Below, piece by piece: positions 50,744 to 59,869 of a DNA stretch of 64,000 nucleotides. The position numbers and the translations under genes were made by a program. Numbering within the stretch: the stretch's first letter is position 1; each line of letters starts with the position of its first letter. Below the pieces are notes generated by a model. It made no database searches. It saw only the letters and a program-made list of their open reading frames with translations, and was not told the origin of the DNA. The DNA is from Demequina rhizosphaerae (lineage in GTDB: Bacteria > Actinomycetota > Actinomycetes > Actinomycetales > Demequinaceae), in contig NZ_BBMC01000002.1 in assembly GCF_000971255.1 (NCBI RefSeq), forward strand, positions 124,001 through 188,000, read 5' to 3'.

Positions 50744-50779
50744 AAGGCCCCCTCACCCCGGTCGGGGCGAGGGGGCCTT
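50744..50779. terminator. Bidirectional hairpin terminator
   Basis: AAGGCCCCCTC and GAGGGGGCCTT pair around an inner stem (ACCCC/GGGGC), between the convergent aldo/keto reductase and dps genes. Confidence 0.8.
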
Positions 50780-50829
50780 CGCGTGGTGCGGGGAGGCGTA
50801 CGGGGACCTCCCCGGGGACGATGCGCGGG

Positions 50830-51330
50830 TTACGCGGACATCGAGCGCAGCATCCACGCGGCCTGCTCGTGCGCCGCGAGGCGCGCGTTGAACAGGTCCG
50901 CGGTGGCGCCGTCGCCGGCGTCCTCCGCCACCTCGACGAGCGGGCGCACGAGGCGCGCGAGCGTCTCGTGGTCGCGGGCGAGGTTGTCGACCATCGTCAT
51001 CGCGTCCGTGGTGCGCTCGTTGTCCTTGATCGAGGCGTGCTCGAGGAACTCGGCGAACGAGCCCGGCGCGCCGGAGCCGAGGGCGCGCATGCGCTCGGCG
51101 AGCACGTCGGTGGCCTCCCACAGCTCCTGGTACTGCTCCTCGAAGAGCATGTGCAGCGAGCGGAAGTGCGGGCCGGTGACGTTCCAGTGGTAGCCGTGCG
51201 TCTTCACGTAGAGCGTGAACGTGTCGGACAGGACCTGCGCGAGCCCCGCGTTGATCGCCTTGAGGTCCTCCGCCTTGATACCGATCTTCGGGGTCGACTC
51301 GGTGGTCTTCACGGGCGTGGTGGCAGCCAT
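50830..51330 (-). CDS. dps: Dps family ferritin-like DNA-protection protein
   Basis: 166 aa. Ferroxidase-type residues are seen in KTHGYHWNVTGPHFRSLHML and FEEQYQELWEATDVLAER, the classical Dps helix pair. Forms a dodecamer that oxidises and stores iron and binds DNA in stress. ATG at 51330 follows AGGAGGA. The N-terminal tail is short and weakly basic, so DNA binding by the tail is uncertain. Confidence 0.93.
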   Translation of the reverse strand: MAATTPVKTTESTPKIGIKAEDLKAINAGLAQVLSDTFTLYVKTHGYHWNVTGPHFRSLHMLFEEQYQELWEATDVLAERMRALGSGAPGSFAEFLEHASIKDNERTTDAMTMVDNLARDHETLARLVRPLVEVAEDAGDGATADLFNARLAAHEQAAWMLRSMSA

Positions 51331-51497
51331 GCGTCCTCCTCTTGTTGCGGTCCGCGGCGCCGCAGGATCACGACGCCGTCCTCTGTCGCCAACCCGCACC
51401 GGGGCCGCGGCATTCCCGGCCCCGCCAGCGCCCGCATCGCCACCCGTGACCTCCGCACCTGCCGGAATGAGACCTCACCCTGATACGTTCCGGGGGC

Positions 51498-52007
51498 ATG
51501 GAGCACATGCGTCTCGACCACCACCGCAAGGCCGATGCCGAGCACTGCCCCGCCCCCGTCCTCGGCGACGCGCCGGGCGACGACGAGCTCGCCCTGGCGC
51601 TCGCGCGCACCAAGCGCGTCGCCGTCGTCGGCTGCTCCCCCAACCCCTCGCGGACGAGCTACCAGATCGCGGTGTGGCTCATGGAGAACACCCCGTACGA
51701 GCTGTACCTGGTCAACCCCGCCGCGGTCGGCGAGGAGATCCGCGGCCACGGCTTCTACGGCTCGCTCGCCGAGCTGCCGGTGGCCGTCGACCTCGTCGAC
51801 GTCTTCCGCCGGGCCGAGTTCACCCCGGCGATCGCGGCCGCGTCGGTGGAGGTCCACGCGAAGGCGCTGTGGCTCCAGCTGGGCATCACCCACCCGGACG
51901 CGATGGCCACGGCGCGCGGCGCAGGCATGGTGGCGGTCCAGAACCGCTGCATCAAGGTCGAGTACCGCCGCCTCGCGGACCGGATCGACTCCTTCCGCAC
52001 GCTCTGA
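51498..52007 (+). CDS. CoA-binding domain protein
   Basis: 169 aa. RVAVVGCSPNPSRTSYQIAV opens a Rossmann-like CoA-binding domain, followed by LYLVNPAAVGEEIRGHGFYG, VDLVDVFRRAEFTPAIA and LWLQLGITHPDA, the pattern of the small YccU-type CoA_binding family. Cysteine in VQNRC near the C-terminus is typical. Function is unknown. Confidence 0.88.
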   Translation: MEHMRLDHHRKADAEHCPAPVLGDAPGDDELALALARTKRVAVVGCSPNPSRTSYQIAVWLMENTPYELYLVNPAAVGEEIRGHGFYGSLAELPVAVDLVDVFRRAEFTPAIAAASVEVHAKALWLQLGITHPDAMATARGAGMVAVQNRCIKVEYRRLADRIDSFRTL

Positions 52008-52092
52008 CGCGCGAGCGAGACGGCGCGACACGCCGCGCGACTCGCCGGGCGCGCGCCGAGGCGCCGCGGCCGCCCGGTGCCACCATGACGAT

Positions 52093-53361
52093 ATGTCCGT
52101 CACGCCCGGGTATCGCCTGATCTCTCTCGACCGCGCCCGTGCGCAGGAGATGGTCGACGTCAACGCATGGGCCTTCGTGAGCGAGCCCGAACCCGCGGAC
52201 GTCCCCGAGTGGGTCGCGATGCTGCCGTTCGGGCGCATCAGGGCGATGGAGGTCGAGGACCCCACGCGCGGCGACGTCGGCTCGCTGGCGGGCGTCGCGG
52301 GCGCCTACACGTTCCGCATGCGCGTGCCGGGCGGCGACCTGGTCCCCGTCGCGGGCCTCACGTGGGTGAGCGTCCACACCGCGCATCGGCGCCGCGGCCT
52401 GCTGCGCGCCATGATGGCCGATCACCTCAGCGACGCGCGCCGCCGCGGCGAGGTCGCATCCGCGCTCTACGCGGCCGAGACCGAGATCTACCCCCGCTTC
52501 GGCTACGGGATGGCCGCGCGTCAACTCAGCGTCAAGGTCCCCCGCCACGCGACGCTTCGCGAGGTCGCCGGCGCGGACGAGCTCACCGTGCGGATCGAGA
52601 CCCTCGACCGCGAACGCCACGGGCGCGTGCTCACCCTGGTCCAGCGCCGCCTCGCGCGCCCGGGCACCATGACGCTCGACGACCCGGTGGCGCTCGCCGC
52701 CCGCTTCGGCGACCCGGGCGCGAAGCGTCGAGGCAGCGAGCGGATGCGCATCGTCGTGATCGAGGAGCCCGGAGGCGCCCCGGCCGGCTACGCGATCTTC
52801 CGCCGCTCCGGCGCGTGGTCCGAGGACGGGCTCCCCGAGGGCAAGGTCGACGTGTTCCAGGCCGCGGCCGCGACGCCCGCCGCCGCGCACCGGCTGTGGA
52901 GCGTGCTGCTCGACATCGACCTCACCGCCACGGTCGAGGCCGGCCCCCTCGCCGCGGACGACCCGCTCATGTGGATGCTCGCGGACATGCGCGCCGCCCG
53001 CCCGCGCCTGCGCGACAACATCTGGCTGCGCATCGTCGACGTGCCCGCGGCGCTCACCGCGCGCGAGTACCTCTGCCCTGTCGACGCGGTCATCGAGGTG
53101 ACGGACCCGCTGTTCCCCGACAACACCGGGCCCTGGCGCGTGACGTCGCGCGAGGGCACGGGCCACGTCGAGGCCGCGCCCGGGGAGGAGCCCGATCTCG
53201 TGCTGGCGGTGCAGGAGCTGAGCGCGGCCTACCTGGGCGGGGTGAGCCTCGAGTCGCTCGCCGCCGCGGGCCTTGTCGAGGAGCGCACGCCGGGTGCGCT
53301 GCACGCCCTCGCGGCGGCCTTCGAGTCGACGTCGGCGCCGGTCTGCAACCTGTTCTTCTGA
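52093..53361 (+). CDS. Eis-like N-acetyltransferase, copy 1
   Basis: 422 aa. The acetyl-CoA motif is SVHTAHRRRGLLRAMM near 98-113; a second degenerate GNAT-like domain (about 160-290) and a C-terminal SCP-like domain (about 300-422) follow, the three-part Eis build. The chain ends CNLFF; in Eis the terminal carboxylate of a Phe acts as general base, so it should be active. Eis enzymes acetylate amines such as aminoglycosides or lysines; the substrate here is unknown. A paralogue follows. Confidence 0.9.
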   Translation: MSVTPGYRLISLDRARAQEMVDVNAWAFVSEPEPADVPEWVAMLPFGRIRAMEVEDPTRGDVGSLAGVAGAYTFRMRVPGGDLVPVAGLTWVSVHTAHRRRGLLRAMMADHLSDARRRGEVASALYAAETEIYPRFGYGMAARQLSVKVPRHATLREVAGADELTVRIETLDRERHGRVLTLVQRRLARPGTMTLDDPVALAARFGDPGAKRRGSERMRIVVIEEPGGAPAGYAIFRRSGAWSEDGLPEGKVDVFQAAAATPAAAHRLWSVLLDIDLTATVEAGPLAADDPLMWMLADMRAARPRLRDNIWLRIVDVPAALTAREYLCPVDAVIEVTDPLFPDNTGPWRVTSREGTGHVEAAPGEEPDLVLAVQELSAAYLGGVSLESLAAAGLVEERTPGALHALAAAFESTSAPVCNLFF

Positions 53362-53463
53362 TACTCGCGCGGGCGCGCTCCTACCCTCTGCCAGGTCGCA
53401 TTCCCCCGCGTGAGCAAGCCCACAGGATTGGGCGAGCGCGGCGCATCGTGACACCGTGGAGGC

Positions 53464-54723
53464 ATGAAGAAGGCAGAGGGATACCGGCCCGTCTCCGTCG
53501 AGGAGGCGCGGCTCGACGAGTTCTTCGACGTCGTCCAGTGGGCGTTCGTCGGCGAGTGGCTGCGGGAGGACCGGCAGGACTATGTGGACGCGCTCCCGGT
53601 GGAGCGCGCGCGGGCGATCGAGGTGACCGATGCGCGGCGCGGCCGTGTGGGCGAGGTCGCCGCGGTGCACGCGAGCTTCGGCACCGAGATGGTGGTGCCG
53701 GGCGGGCGCAAGGTGCCCACCGCCGGCCTGTCGTGGCTGGGCGTGCACCCCGCGCATCGTCGCCGCGGGCTCATGACGCGCATGATCCACGACCACTTCG
53801 AGCGCTCGCTCGCCCGTGGGGAGGCCGTGTCCGTCCTGTACGCGATGGAGGCGCCCATCTATGCGCGCTTCGGCTACGGCATGGGCTCGCAGACCGTGAA
53901 GGCGGAGATCCCGCGCGGAGCGAAGATGTGGCCCGTCGAGGGCGCCGACGACCTCACGGTGCGGCTCGAGCGCGCGTCCTTCGACGCGCACGACGAGCTG
54001 GTCTCGGGGCTGCAGGCGCGGCTCGACCGTCCCGGCACGGTGATCAACGCGGTCGGCTCGGGACGCAACGCGCGCTTCACCGACCCGGTGGGCAACCGCC
54101 GCGGCATGGAGAAGTGGCGCCTCGCGATCGTCGAGGACGCCGGCGACCCCGTCGCGTACGCGTTCTTCCGCCGGCACGCGCGCTCCTCCGTGGGCATCCA
54201 CGACGGCGTGTGCCAGGTGCGCGAGCACGGGTCGATGAGCCCGGCCGCGTCGCAGCGCCTGTGGCAGACCCTCACGGACTTCGACCTCGTCGAGACGACG
54301 ATGACAGAGAACCTCGCGACCGACGACCCGCTGCTCCACCAGCTGCGCGATCCCCGTGGGGTGCGCTCGAAGGTCATCGACAACCTGTGGGTGCGCCTGC
54401 TCGATGTGCCCGTCGCGCTCGAGGCGCGCGAGTACTTCCACGACTGCGACGTCGCGGTCGAGCTCACGGACAAGCACGTGCCCGGCAACGCCGGCACGTG
54501 GCGCATCCGCATCGCCGGCGGCGAGGCGAGCGTCACGCGGACGGACGATGCGCCGGACCTGTCGATGGACATCCGCCACCTCTCCCAGTGCTACCTGGGC
54601 GGCACGTCGCTCGAGGCGCTGGTCCGGGCCGGCCTCGTGCGCGAGCACACGCCGGGCCAGGCCCGCGAGCTCGCCATCGCGATGCTGTCCCCGGTCGCGC
54701 CGCTGGCCAACTGGGACTTCTGA
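53464..54723 (+). CDS. Eis-like N-acetyltransferase, copy 2
   Basis: 419 aa paralogue of the gene 102 bases upstream. The motif is GVHPAHRRRGLMTRMI, the middle domain has DRPGTVINAVGSG, and the end is PLANWDF with the terminal Phe. The similarity throughout, including IYARFGYGM versus IYPRFGYGM, shows a tandem duplication; the middle-domain sequences differ most, so substrates may have diverged. Confidence 0.9.
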   Translation: MKKAEGYRPVSVEEARLDEFFDVVQWAFVGEWLREDRQDYVDALPVERARAIEVTDARRGRVGEVAAVHASFGTEMVVPGGRKVPTAGLSWLGVHPAHRRRGLMTRMIHDHFERSLARGEAVSVLYAMEAPIYARFGYGMGSQTVKAEIPRGAKMWPVEGADDLTVRLERASFDAHDELVSGLQARLDRPGTVINAVGSGRNARFTDPVGNRRGMEKWRLAIVEDAGDPVAYAFFRRHARSSVGIHDGVCQVREHGSMSPAASQRLWQTLTDFDLVETTMTENLATDDPLLHQLRDPRGVRSKVIDNLWVRLLDVPVALEAREYFHDCDVAVELTDKHVPGNAGTWRIRIAGGEASVTRTDDAPDLSMDIRHLSQCYLGGTSLEALVRAGLVREHTPGQARELAIAMLSPVAPLANWDF

Positions 54724-54788
54724 GGGCCGCGCCGGCGCAGCGCAATCTGACGCCGGCTCACGCGCACCGTGGCGGGTGCGCCGAGAAG

Positions 54789-54835
54789 CACGAAGCGCTC
54801 GTGCTCCCCAGGCCGAGGAGCGCGAGCGCTTCGTC
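54789..54835. terminator. Hairpin terminator
   Basis: ACGAAGCGCTCG and CGAGCGCTTCGT pair around an inner TGCTCC/GGAGCG stem, between the convergent Eis-like copy 2 and rpiB genes. Confidence 0.75.
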
Positions 54836-54855
54836 GTGCGTGCGAGGGGCGCGCG

Positions 54856-55308
54856 TCAGCGCTGCGCCTCGAAGTCCTTCATGAGGTCGATGCGGCGCTG
54901 GTGGCGCTCGTCGCCGGAGAAGGGCTCCGCGATGAACGCGTCGGCGATCGCGGTGGCGTCCTCGAGCGAGTGCATGCGGGCGCCGATCGAGCCGATCTGG
55001 GCGTCGTTGTGCTGGCGCGCGAGCTTCGCGGTCTCGACGGACCAGATGAGCGCGGCGCGGATGCCGGTGACGCGGTTGGCGGCCAACTGCTCGCCGTTGC
55101 CCGAGCCGCCGATGACGATGCCCAGGTCGGCGCCGTCGCTCGCGGCCACGGCCTCGGCGGCGGCGATGCACATGGGCGGGTAGTCGTCGAGCGCGTCGTA
55201 CTCGTACGCGCCGTGGTCGACCACCTCGTGGCCGGCCTCGGTGAGGTGGGAGGCGAGGTGCTGCTTGAGCTCGAAGCCCGCGTGGTCCGCGGCGATGTGG
55301 ATGCGCAT
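54856..55308 (-). CDS. rpiB: Ribose-5-phosphate isomerase B
   Basis: 150 aa LacAB/RpiB fold. MRIHIAADHAGFELKQHLAS at the N-terminus, the active-site region DYPPMCIAAAEAVA, IVIGGSGNGEQLAANRV (S/C position of the loop) and RQHNDAQIGSIGARM are all present. Interconverts ribulose- and ribose-5-phosphate. ATG at 55308 is chosen; an ATG at 55317 (MGAMRIH) is also in frame. The upstream region holds two 22-bp tandem repeats. Confidence 0.94.
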   Translation of the reverse strand: MRIHIAADHAGFELKQHLASHLTEAGHEVVDHGAYEYDALDDYPPMCIAAAEAVAASDGADLGIVIGGSGNGEQLAANRVTGIRAALIWSVETAKLARQHNDAQIGSIGARMHSLEDATAIADAFIAEPFSGDERHQRRIDLMKDFEAQR

Positions 55309-55335
55309 GGCGCCCATTCTGCCAGCGCTCGCGAC

Positions 55336-55379
55336 GTCGACTGCCAATGGCCAAGGTGTCGACTGCCAATGACAAAGGT
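55336..55379. repeat. Two adjacent 22-bp direct repeats upstream of rpiB
   Basis: 55336-55357 and 55358-55379 are two copies, 20 of 22 bases alike, with the core GTCGACTGCCAATG. A related word in inverted form, TGTCATTGG (55447-55455), is the exact complement of CCAATGACA in copy 2. Period 22 bases is about two helix turns, which suits a multimeric regulator between the divergent rpiB and peptidase genes. Confidence 0.65.
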
Positions 55380-55531
55380 GAAGGACGATGCGCGAGGGAC
55401 GGATGGGGATCGCCGTGCGCGTCCCTCGGGTCCCACCGGTCACTTCTGTCATTGGGAATCATCCGGGGCGCGGGCTCGCCGTGAGCGAAACGGCCCGGCC
55501 CCGCGCATCGTCCACCCCTAGGGTGAGAGGC

Positions 55532-57469
55532 ATGACGCTCCACTCCGGCATCGACCAGTCCGAGTTCTCCCCGACCGTCCGCGCGCAGGACGACTTCTTC
55601 CGGTACGTCTCCGGGCCGTGGGAGGCGACGCACGAGATCCCGGGCGACCGCTCCGCGGACGGCTCGTTCTACACGCTGCGCGACGAGGCGGAGAAGCAGG
55701 TCCGCGTCATCATCGAGGAGGCGTCGCGCGAGAGCCAGATCGGCGCGCTGTACGCGTCGTTCATGGACGTCGACCGCGTCAACGCGCTCGGCGTCACCCC
55801 CCTCGAGCCCGACCTCGCGAAGGTCGACGCCGCCACCACCCACGAGGAGCTCGCCCGCGCGATGGGCGAGCTGCAGCGCGACGGCGTCTCCGGCGCGGTC
55901 GGCTACTACGTGTTCGCGGACCGCCTCGACCCCGACCGCAACGTCGTCTACCTGGGCCAGTCCGGCATCGGCCTGCCCGACGAGGCGTACTACCGCGACG
56001 AGGCGCACGCCGCCGCTCTCGAGAAGTACGTCGCCCACGTCGACCGCATGGCGGGCCTCACGGGCCTCGCGTTCGACTCGTCCACCGTGGTGGGCCTCGA
56101 GACCGCGATCGCGCGCGAGCACTGGGACGTGGTGAAGACCCGCGAGGCGGAGCTCACGCACAACCCCACCACGCTCGACGGCCTCGGCACCGACGCCCCA
56201 GGCTTCACGTGGGACGCCTGGTCCGAGGCGATCCGCATGCCGGAGACCGCGCACGGGCTGCTCGTGGTCGGCGAGCCGTCGTACTTCACCGCGTTCGCGA
56301 AGATCTGGGCCGAGACCGACCTCGACACCTGGAAGGCGTACCTGCGCTGGCGCATCGTCAACTCGCGCGCCGCGTACCTCACCGAGGAGCTCTCCAAGGC
56401 GAACTTCGACTTCTACGGCACCGTGCTGTCGGGCGCGACCGAGCAGCGCGAGCGCTGGAAGCGCGCCGTCAGCCTGGTCGAGGGCGTCGCGGGCGAGCTC
56501 GTGGGCCAGGAGTACGTGTCGCGGCACTTCCCGCCGGCCTACAAGGAGCAGATGGACGCGCTCGTCGCGAACCTCATCGAGGCGTACCGCGTGTCGATCG
56601 AGGACCTCGACTGGATGACGCCGGCCACCAAGGACAAGGCGCTCGAGAAGCTGCGCCAGTTCACGCCCAAGATCGGCTACCCGGACAAGTGGCGCGACTA
56701 CACGGGCCTCGAGGTCTCCCCCGACGACCTCGTGGGCAACGTGCGCGCCGCGAGCGCGTTCGAGGAGGACTGGGAGTGGGGCAAGATCGGCAAGCCGGTC
56801 GACCGCTCCGAGTGGCTCATGACCCCGCAGACGGTCAACGCGTACTACCTGCCGGTCGCGAACGAGATCGTGTTCCCGGCCGCGATCCTGCAGCCGCCGT
56901 TCTTCCACCCCGACGCGGACGACGCGGTCAACTACGGCGGCATCGGCTCGGTCATCGGCCACGAGATCGGCCACGGCTTCGACGACCAGGGCTCGAAGTA
57001 CTCGGGCACCGGCGCGCTCGAGGACTGGTGGACCGAGGACGACCGCAGCGCGTTCATGGAGCGCGCCAAGACGCTCATCGAGCAGTACAACGGCTACTCG
57101 CCGAAGCAGCTCGAGGGCTCGCACCACGTCAACGGCGCGCTCACCGTGGGCGAGAACATCGGCGACCTCGCGGGCGTCGAGATCTCCCTCAAGGCCTACG
57201 AGATCGCGCTCGGCCACCCCATCGCGGAGGCGCCCGAGGTCGACGGCCTCACCGCGGTCCAGCGCTTCTTCATCGGCTACGCGCTCACCGAGCGCATGAA
57301 GGTCCGCTCCGAGGCGCTCGTCACGCGCCTCGCGACGGACCCGCACTCCCCCAGCGAGTTCCGCGTCAACGGCATCGTCCGCAACATGGACGCCTGGTAC
57401 GAGGCGTTCGGCGTCGGCTCCGAGGACGAGCTGTGGCTCGCGCCCGAGGAGCGCGTCTCCATCTGGTGA
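55532..57469 (+). CDS. pepO: M13 family zinc metallopeptidase (PepO-like)
   Basis: 645 aa, normal. The zinc site is GSVIGHEIGHGFDDQG near residue 477 with the second ligand motif TVGENIGDLAGVEIS near 545; NAYYLP and PAAILQPPFFHP are the substrate-binding signature of neprilysin relatives. The C-terminus VSIW is close to the usual CxxW-type end. There is no signal peptide, so it acts in the cytosol on oligopeptides. Start ATG at 55532 with TAGGGT seven bases upstream, possibly leaderless. Confidence 0.95.
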   Translation: MTLHSGIDQSEFSPTVRAQDDFFRYVSGPWEATHEIPGDRSADGSFYTLRDEAEKQVRVIIEEASRESQIGALYASFMDVDRVNALGVTPLEPDLAKVDAATTHEELARAMGELQRDGVSGAVGYYVFADRLDPDRNVVYLGQSGIGLPDEAYYRDEAHAAALEKYVAHVDRMAGLTGLAFDSSTVVGLETAIAREHWDVVKTREAELTHNPTTLDGLGTDAPGFTWDAWSEAIRMPETAHGLLVVGEPSYFTAFAKIWAETDLDTWKAYLRWRIVNSRAAYLTEELSKANFDFYGTVLSGATEQRERWKRAVSLVEGVAGELVGQEYVSRHFPPAYKEQMDALVANLIEAYRVSIEDLDWMTPATKDKALEKLRQFTPKIGYPDKWRDYTGLEVSPDDLVGNVRAASAFEEDWEWGKIGKPVDRSEWLMTPQTVNAYYLPVANEIVFPAAILQPPFFHPDADDAVNYGGIGSVIGHEIGHGFDDQGSKYSGTGALEDWWTEDDRSAFMERAKTLIEQYNGYSPKQLEGSHHVNGALTVGENIGDLAGVEISLKAYEIALGHPIAEAPEVDGLTAVQRFFIGYALTERMKVRSEALVTRLATDPHSPSEFRVNGIVRNMDAWYEAFGVGSEDELWLAPEERVSIW

Positions 57470-57491
57470 CCCTCTCGCCGCCGGGGCCCCA

Positions 57492-57534
57492 GCCCGCGTG
57501 TCGGACCGATCGCGGATCGGTCCGGCACGCGGGC
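57492..57534 (+). terminator. Long hairpin terminator after pepO
   Basis: A 20-bp stem with one mismatch and a three-base loop; GCCCGCGTG at the base and GACCGATC near the tip. Lies 22 bases after the stop. Confidence 0.8.
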
Positions 57535-57611
57535 TGTTCCGTGCTCGCGGGTCGGGTCGGTCGCCGATCCGTCCGACACTGGGGACGGAGGTGGTGACGG
57601 TGGGAGGGACG

Positions 57612-58151
57612 ATGCGGCGGTCGCCGGCCGTGGCGCTCGCCGGGATGCTGGGTCTGGCGGGCATGCTCGCCGGGTGCGCGGACGGCGGCGGCACCGCCGA
57701 GCCGGCATCGTCCGCGCCGTCCGCCGTCGCCGAGGCGACCGCACCCGCGGGCACCCTCCCCGATCCGTGCGAACTGCTGTCGGCCGCGGACATCGAGGCC
57801 GCGTCCGGCGTCGCGTTCGGCGAGGGCATGCTCGTCGAGGACGTCGCCGCCGAGGACCGGGCGTCGTGCGTGTGGAACGCCGTCGACAGCCCGCTCCCCA
57901 TCGTCCAGGTGCTCGTGGTCGCGGGCGCCGATCTGGCGGCCTCGCAGCGGGAGTCCGCAGAGGAGTGGATGGGCGAGTCCGCCGACGTCGACGTGGCGGG
58001 CGCCACCGACGCGTACGAGGTCGGCCAGGGCACGATCCTGGGCATGCAGGTGGGCGACCTCTTCGTCGAGGTGTCGTTCATGTCCGCCGACGAGGGCGAC
58101 CTCACCGACACGACGGTCGCGATCGCGGAGCTGGCGATCGCGAGCATGTAG
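57612..58151 (+). CDS. Lipoprotein, DUF3558-like
   Basis: 179 aa. A basic start MRRSPAVALAGMLGLAGMLA leads to the lipobox LAGC (Cys at 22), then a Ser/Ala/Glu linker and a domain with PDPCELLSAADIEAASGVAF and CVWNAV, the paired-Cys pattern of DUF3558-type extracytoplasmic proteins. Anchored to the outer face of the membrane; role unknown. The ATG lies within a GGACGATGCG element and GGGAGG is only three bases away, so an upstream GTG (57600 or 57594) is possible. Confidence 0.75.
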   Translation: MRRSPAVALAGMLGLAGMLAGCADGGGTAEPASSAPSAVAEATAPAGTLPDPCELLSAADIEAASGVAFGEGMLVEDVAAEDRASCVWNAVDSPLPIVQVLVVAGADLAASQRESAEEWMGESADVDVAGATDAYEVGQGTILGMQVGDLFVEVSFMSADEGDLTDTTVAIAELAIASM

Positions 58152-58174
58152 GCGCGCGAGCGCGGGCAGCCGGA

Positions 58175-59869
58175 TCAGCTCAGCGCGACATCGCGCCGCG
58201 CGAAGCGGGCGATCCCCGCCCACGCCAGCCCGACGCCGACGATCGTCATGACCACCAGCGGCGTCCAGTCCATCGACTCGGCGGGCAGCGTCGGGGTGGC
58301 GGAGAACGGCAGGACGGCCAGCGCCCAGTCGGGCAGGTTCAGGGCGTCGCCGATGACCATGACCATCCACAGCGCGCCGACGGCTCCCCACGACAGCGCG
58401 ATCGCAAGGCGCGGCAGGTACCCGAACAGCGCGACGGCGAGGCCGGCGACCACGGTGACGGCCGGCCAGTACGCCAGCGCGGCACCCATCAGCCGCATCG
58501 TCTGAGAGGAGTCGTCGATCGTCGCGCCGTAGCCGAGCCCGAGCAGCGCACCCCCGACGGCGAGCAGCACGAGCGAACCGACCGCAGGGATCACCAACCG
58601 CATCAGGGCCCAGCGCGTCCGGGAGAGGGCGCCCGCGAGCTGCGCCTCGACGATCCCGCTCGCCTCGTCGGCGCGCAGCTGCGTGGCGGACTGCACCGCG
58701 AAGACCGCGGTGAGGAGCGCGATCATCCCGGCGAGCAGGCCCAGCAGCTCGTCGATGCCCGCGCCCTGGAGGATCGCGGCCATGCTGTCCCCCGCGTCGT
58801 CCAGGAGATCGGTCATCTCCTCGGCGACGGAGCCGAACAGCATCGCGCTGAGCACGATCGCGATCGACCAGCCGATCAGCGGTCCCCGCTGGAGCCGCAG
58901 CGCGAGCCCGAGCGGCGACGCGTACCGGGCCGGCGCGTCGGACCGCCCGGCGCGGTCGGGCAGCAGCCCGGCGCCGTGGTCGCGCCGCTCCTCGATCAGC
59001 CATGCCGCGGCGAGCAGCACGGCGGTCAGCAGCACCATCAGCCCGAACGGCCACCAGCGGTTCGCGCCCCACGGCGCCATCTCCTGACCCCAGCCGAAGG
59101 GCGAGGCCCATGTGAGCGCGCCGTCGCCGAGGTCGCCGATCATGCGCAGCACGTAGAAGCCGACGACCACGATCGAGCCGAGCGCGTTCGCGCCCCGCGA
59201 TGTCGAGGCGAGCTGCCCGACCAGGGCCCCCACCCCGAGGGCGACGAGCCCGACGCCGGCCAGCGAGGCGCCGAGCACCCACGAGCCCGTGGTCCCCGCA
59301 TCGTCCGGGTCCAGGCCCAGCGCGATCGAGGCGACCGCCACCGCCAGCCCGATCGCGAGCGACAGCGTCGCGAGCACGGTCCAGGCCGCGACGGCCCGCG
59401 CATGGTTGCCGAGCATCCTGGAGCGCAGCAGCTCGGTGCGGCCCAGCTCCTCGTCGGCGCGACCGTTGCGGGTGACGAGGAAGACGATGCCGAGCGCGAG
59501 CGCGACCGCGCACGTCATCCAGATCTTGGTCCACACCGCGCCGCCGAGGGTGTCGGGTGCCGCCGCGAGACCGGTGAGCGCCTTGATTCCCGGGTTGTCG
59601 GAGATCGCCGCGAAGTCGTCGAGCGACTCCTGCGTCGTGAAGACGTCCCCGAAGTAGCGCGCGATGTAGGCGAACAGGCCGACGACGACCAGGAACCACA
59701 CGCCCAGCCGCACCCGGTTGCGGCGCACCATGAAGCCGATGCTCGCGCGCAGGCCCGCCAGCCCGTCGGCCGGGGGACGATGCCTCGACGCGCCCGGCGC
59801 CCGACGATCCGGGTGGTCGGGGCGACGCGGCTGCTCGGGACGCGCGGCGGCGTCCACCCGGGTGCTCAT
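58175..59869 (-). CDS. ABC exporter permease (ABC-2 type, duplicated)
   Basis: 564 aa with about twelve helices in two halves: an N-terminal Arg/Pro-rich cytoplasmic region, then LGVWFLVVVGLFAYIARYFG and DDFAAISDNPGIKALTG, and a second half starting PLGLALRLQRGPLIGWSIAI. This is the polyketide-antibiotic-transporter-type permease found in actinomycetes. ATG at 59869 overlaps the stop of the ATPase gene (ATGA). Works with that ATPase to export a drug or lipid-like compound. Confidence 0.88.
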   Translation of the reverse strand: MSTRVDAAARPEQPRRPDHPDRRAPGASRHRPPADGLAGLRASIGFMVRRNRVRLGVWFLVVVGLFAYIARYFGDVFTTQESLDDFAAISDNPGIKALTGLAAAPDTLGGAVWTKIWMTCAVALALGIVFLVTRNGRADEELGRTELLRSRMLGNHARAVAAWTVLATLSLAIGLAVAVASIALGLDPDDAGTTGSWVLGASLAGVGLVALGVGALVGQLASTSRGANALGSIVVVGFYVLRMIGDLGDGALTWASPFGWGQEMAPWGANRWWPFGLMVLLTAVLLAAAWLIEERRDHGAGLLPDRAGRSDAPARYASPLGLALRLQRGPLIGWSIAIVLSAMLFGSVAEEMTDLLDDAGDSMAAILQGAGIDELLGLLAGMIALLTAVFAVQSATQLRADEASGIVEAQLAGALSRTRWALMRLVIPAVGSLVLLAVGGALLGLGYGATIDDSSQTMRLMGAALAYWPAVTVVAGLAVALFGYLPRLAIALSWGAVGALWMVMVIGDALNLPDWALAVLPFSATPTLPAESMDWTPLVVMTIVGVGLAWAGIARFARRDVALS

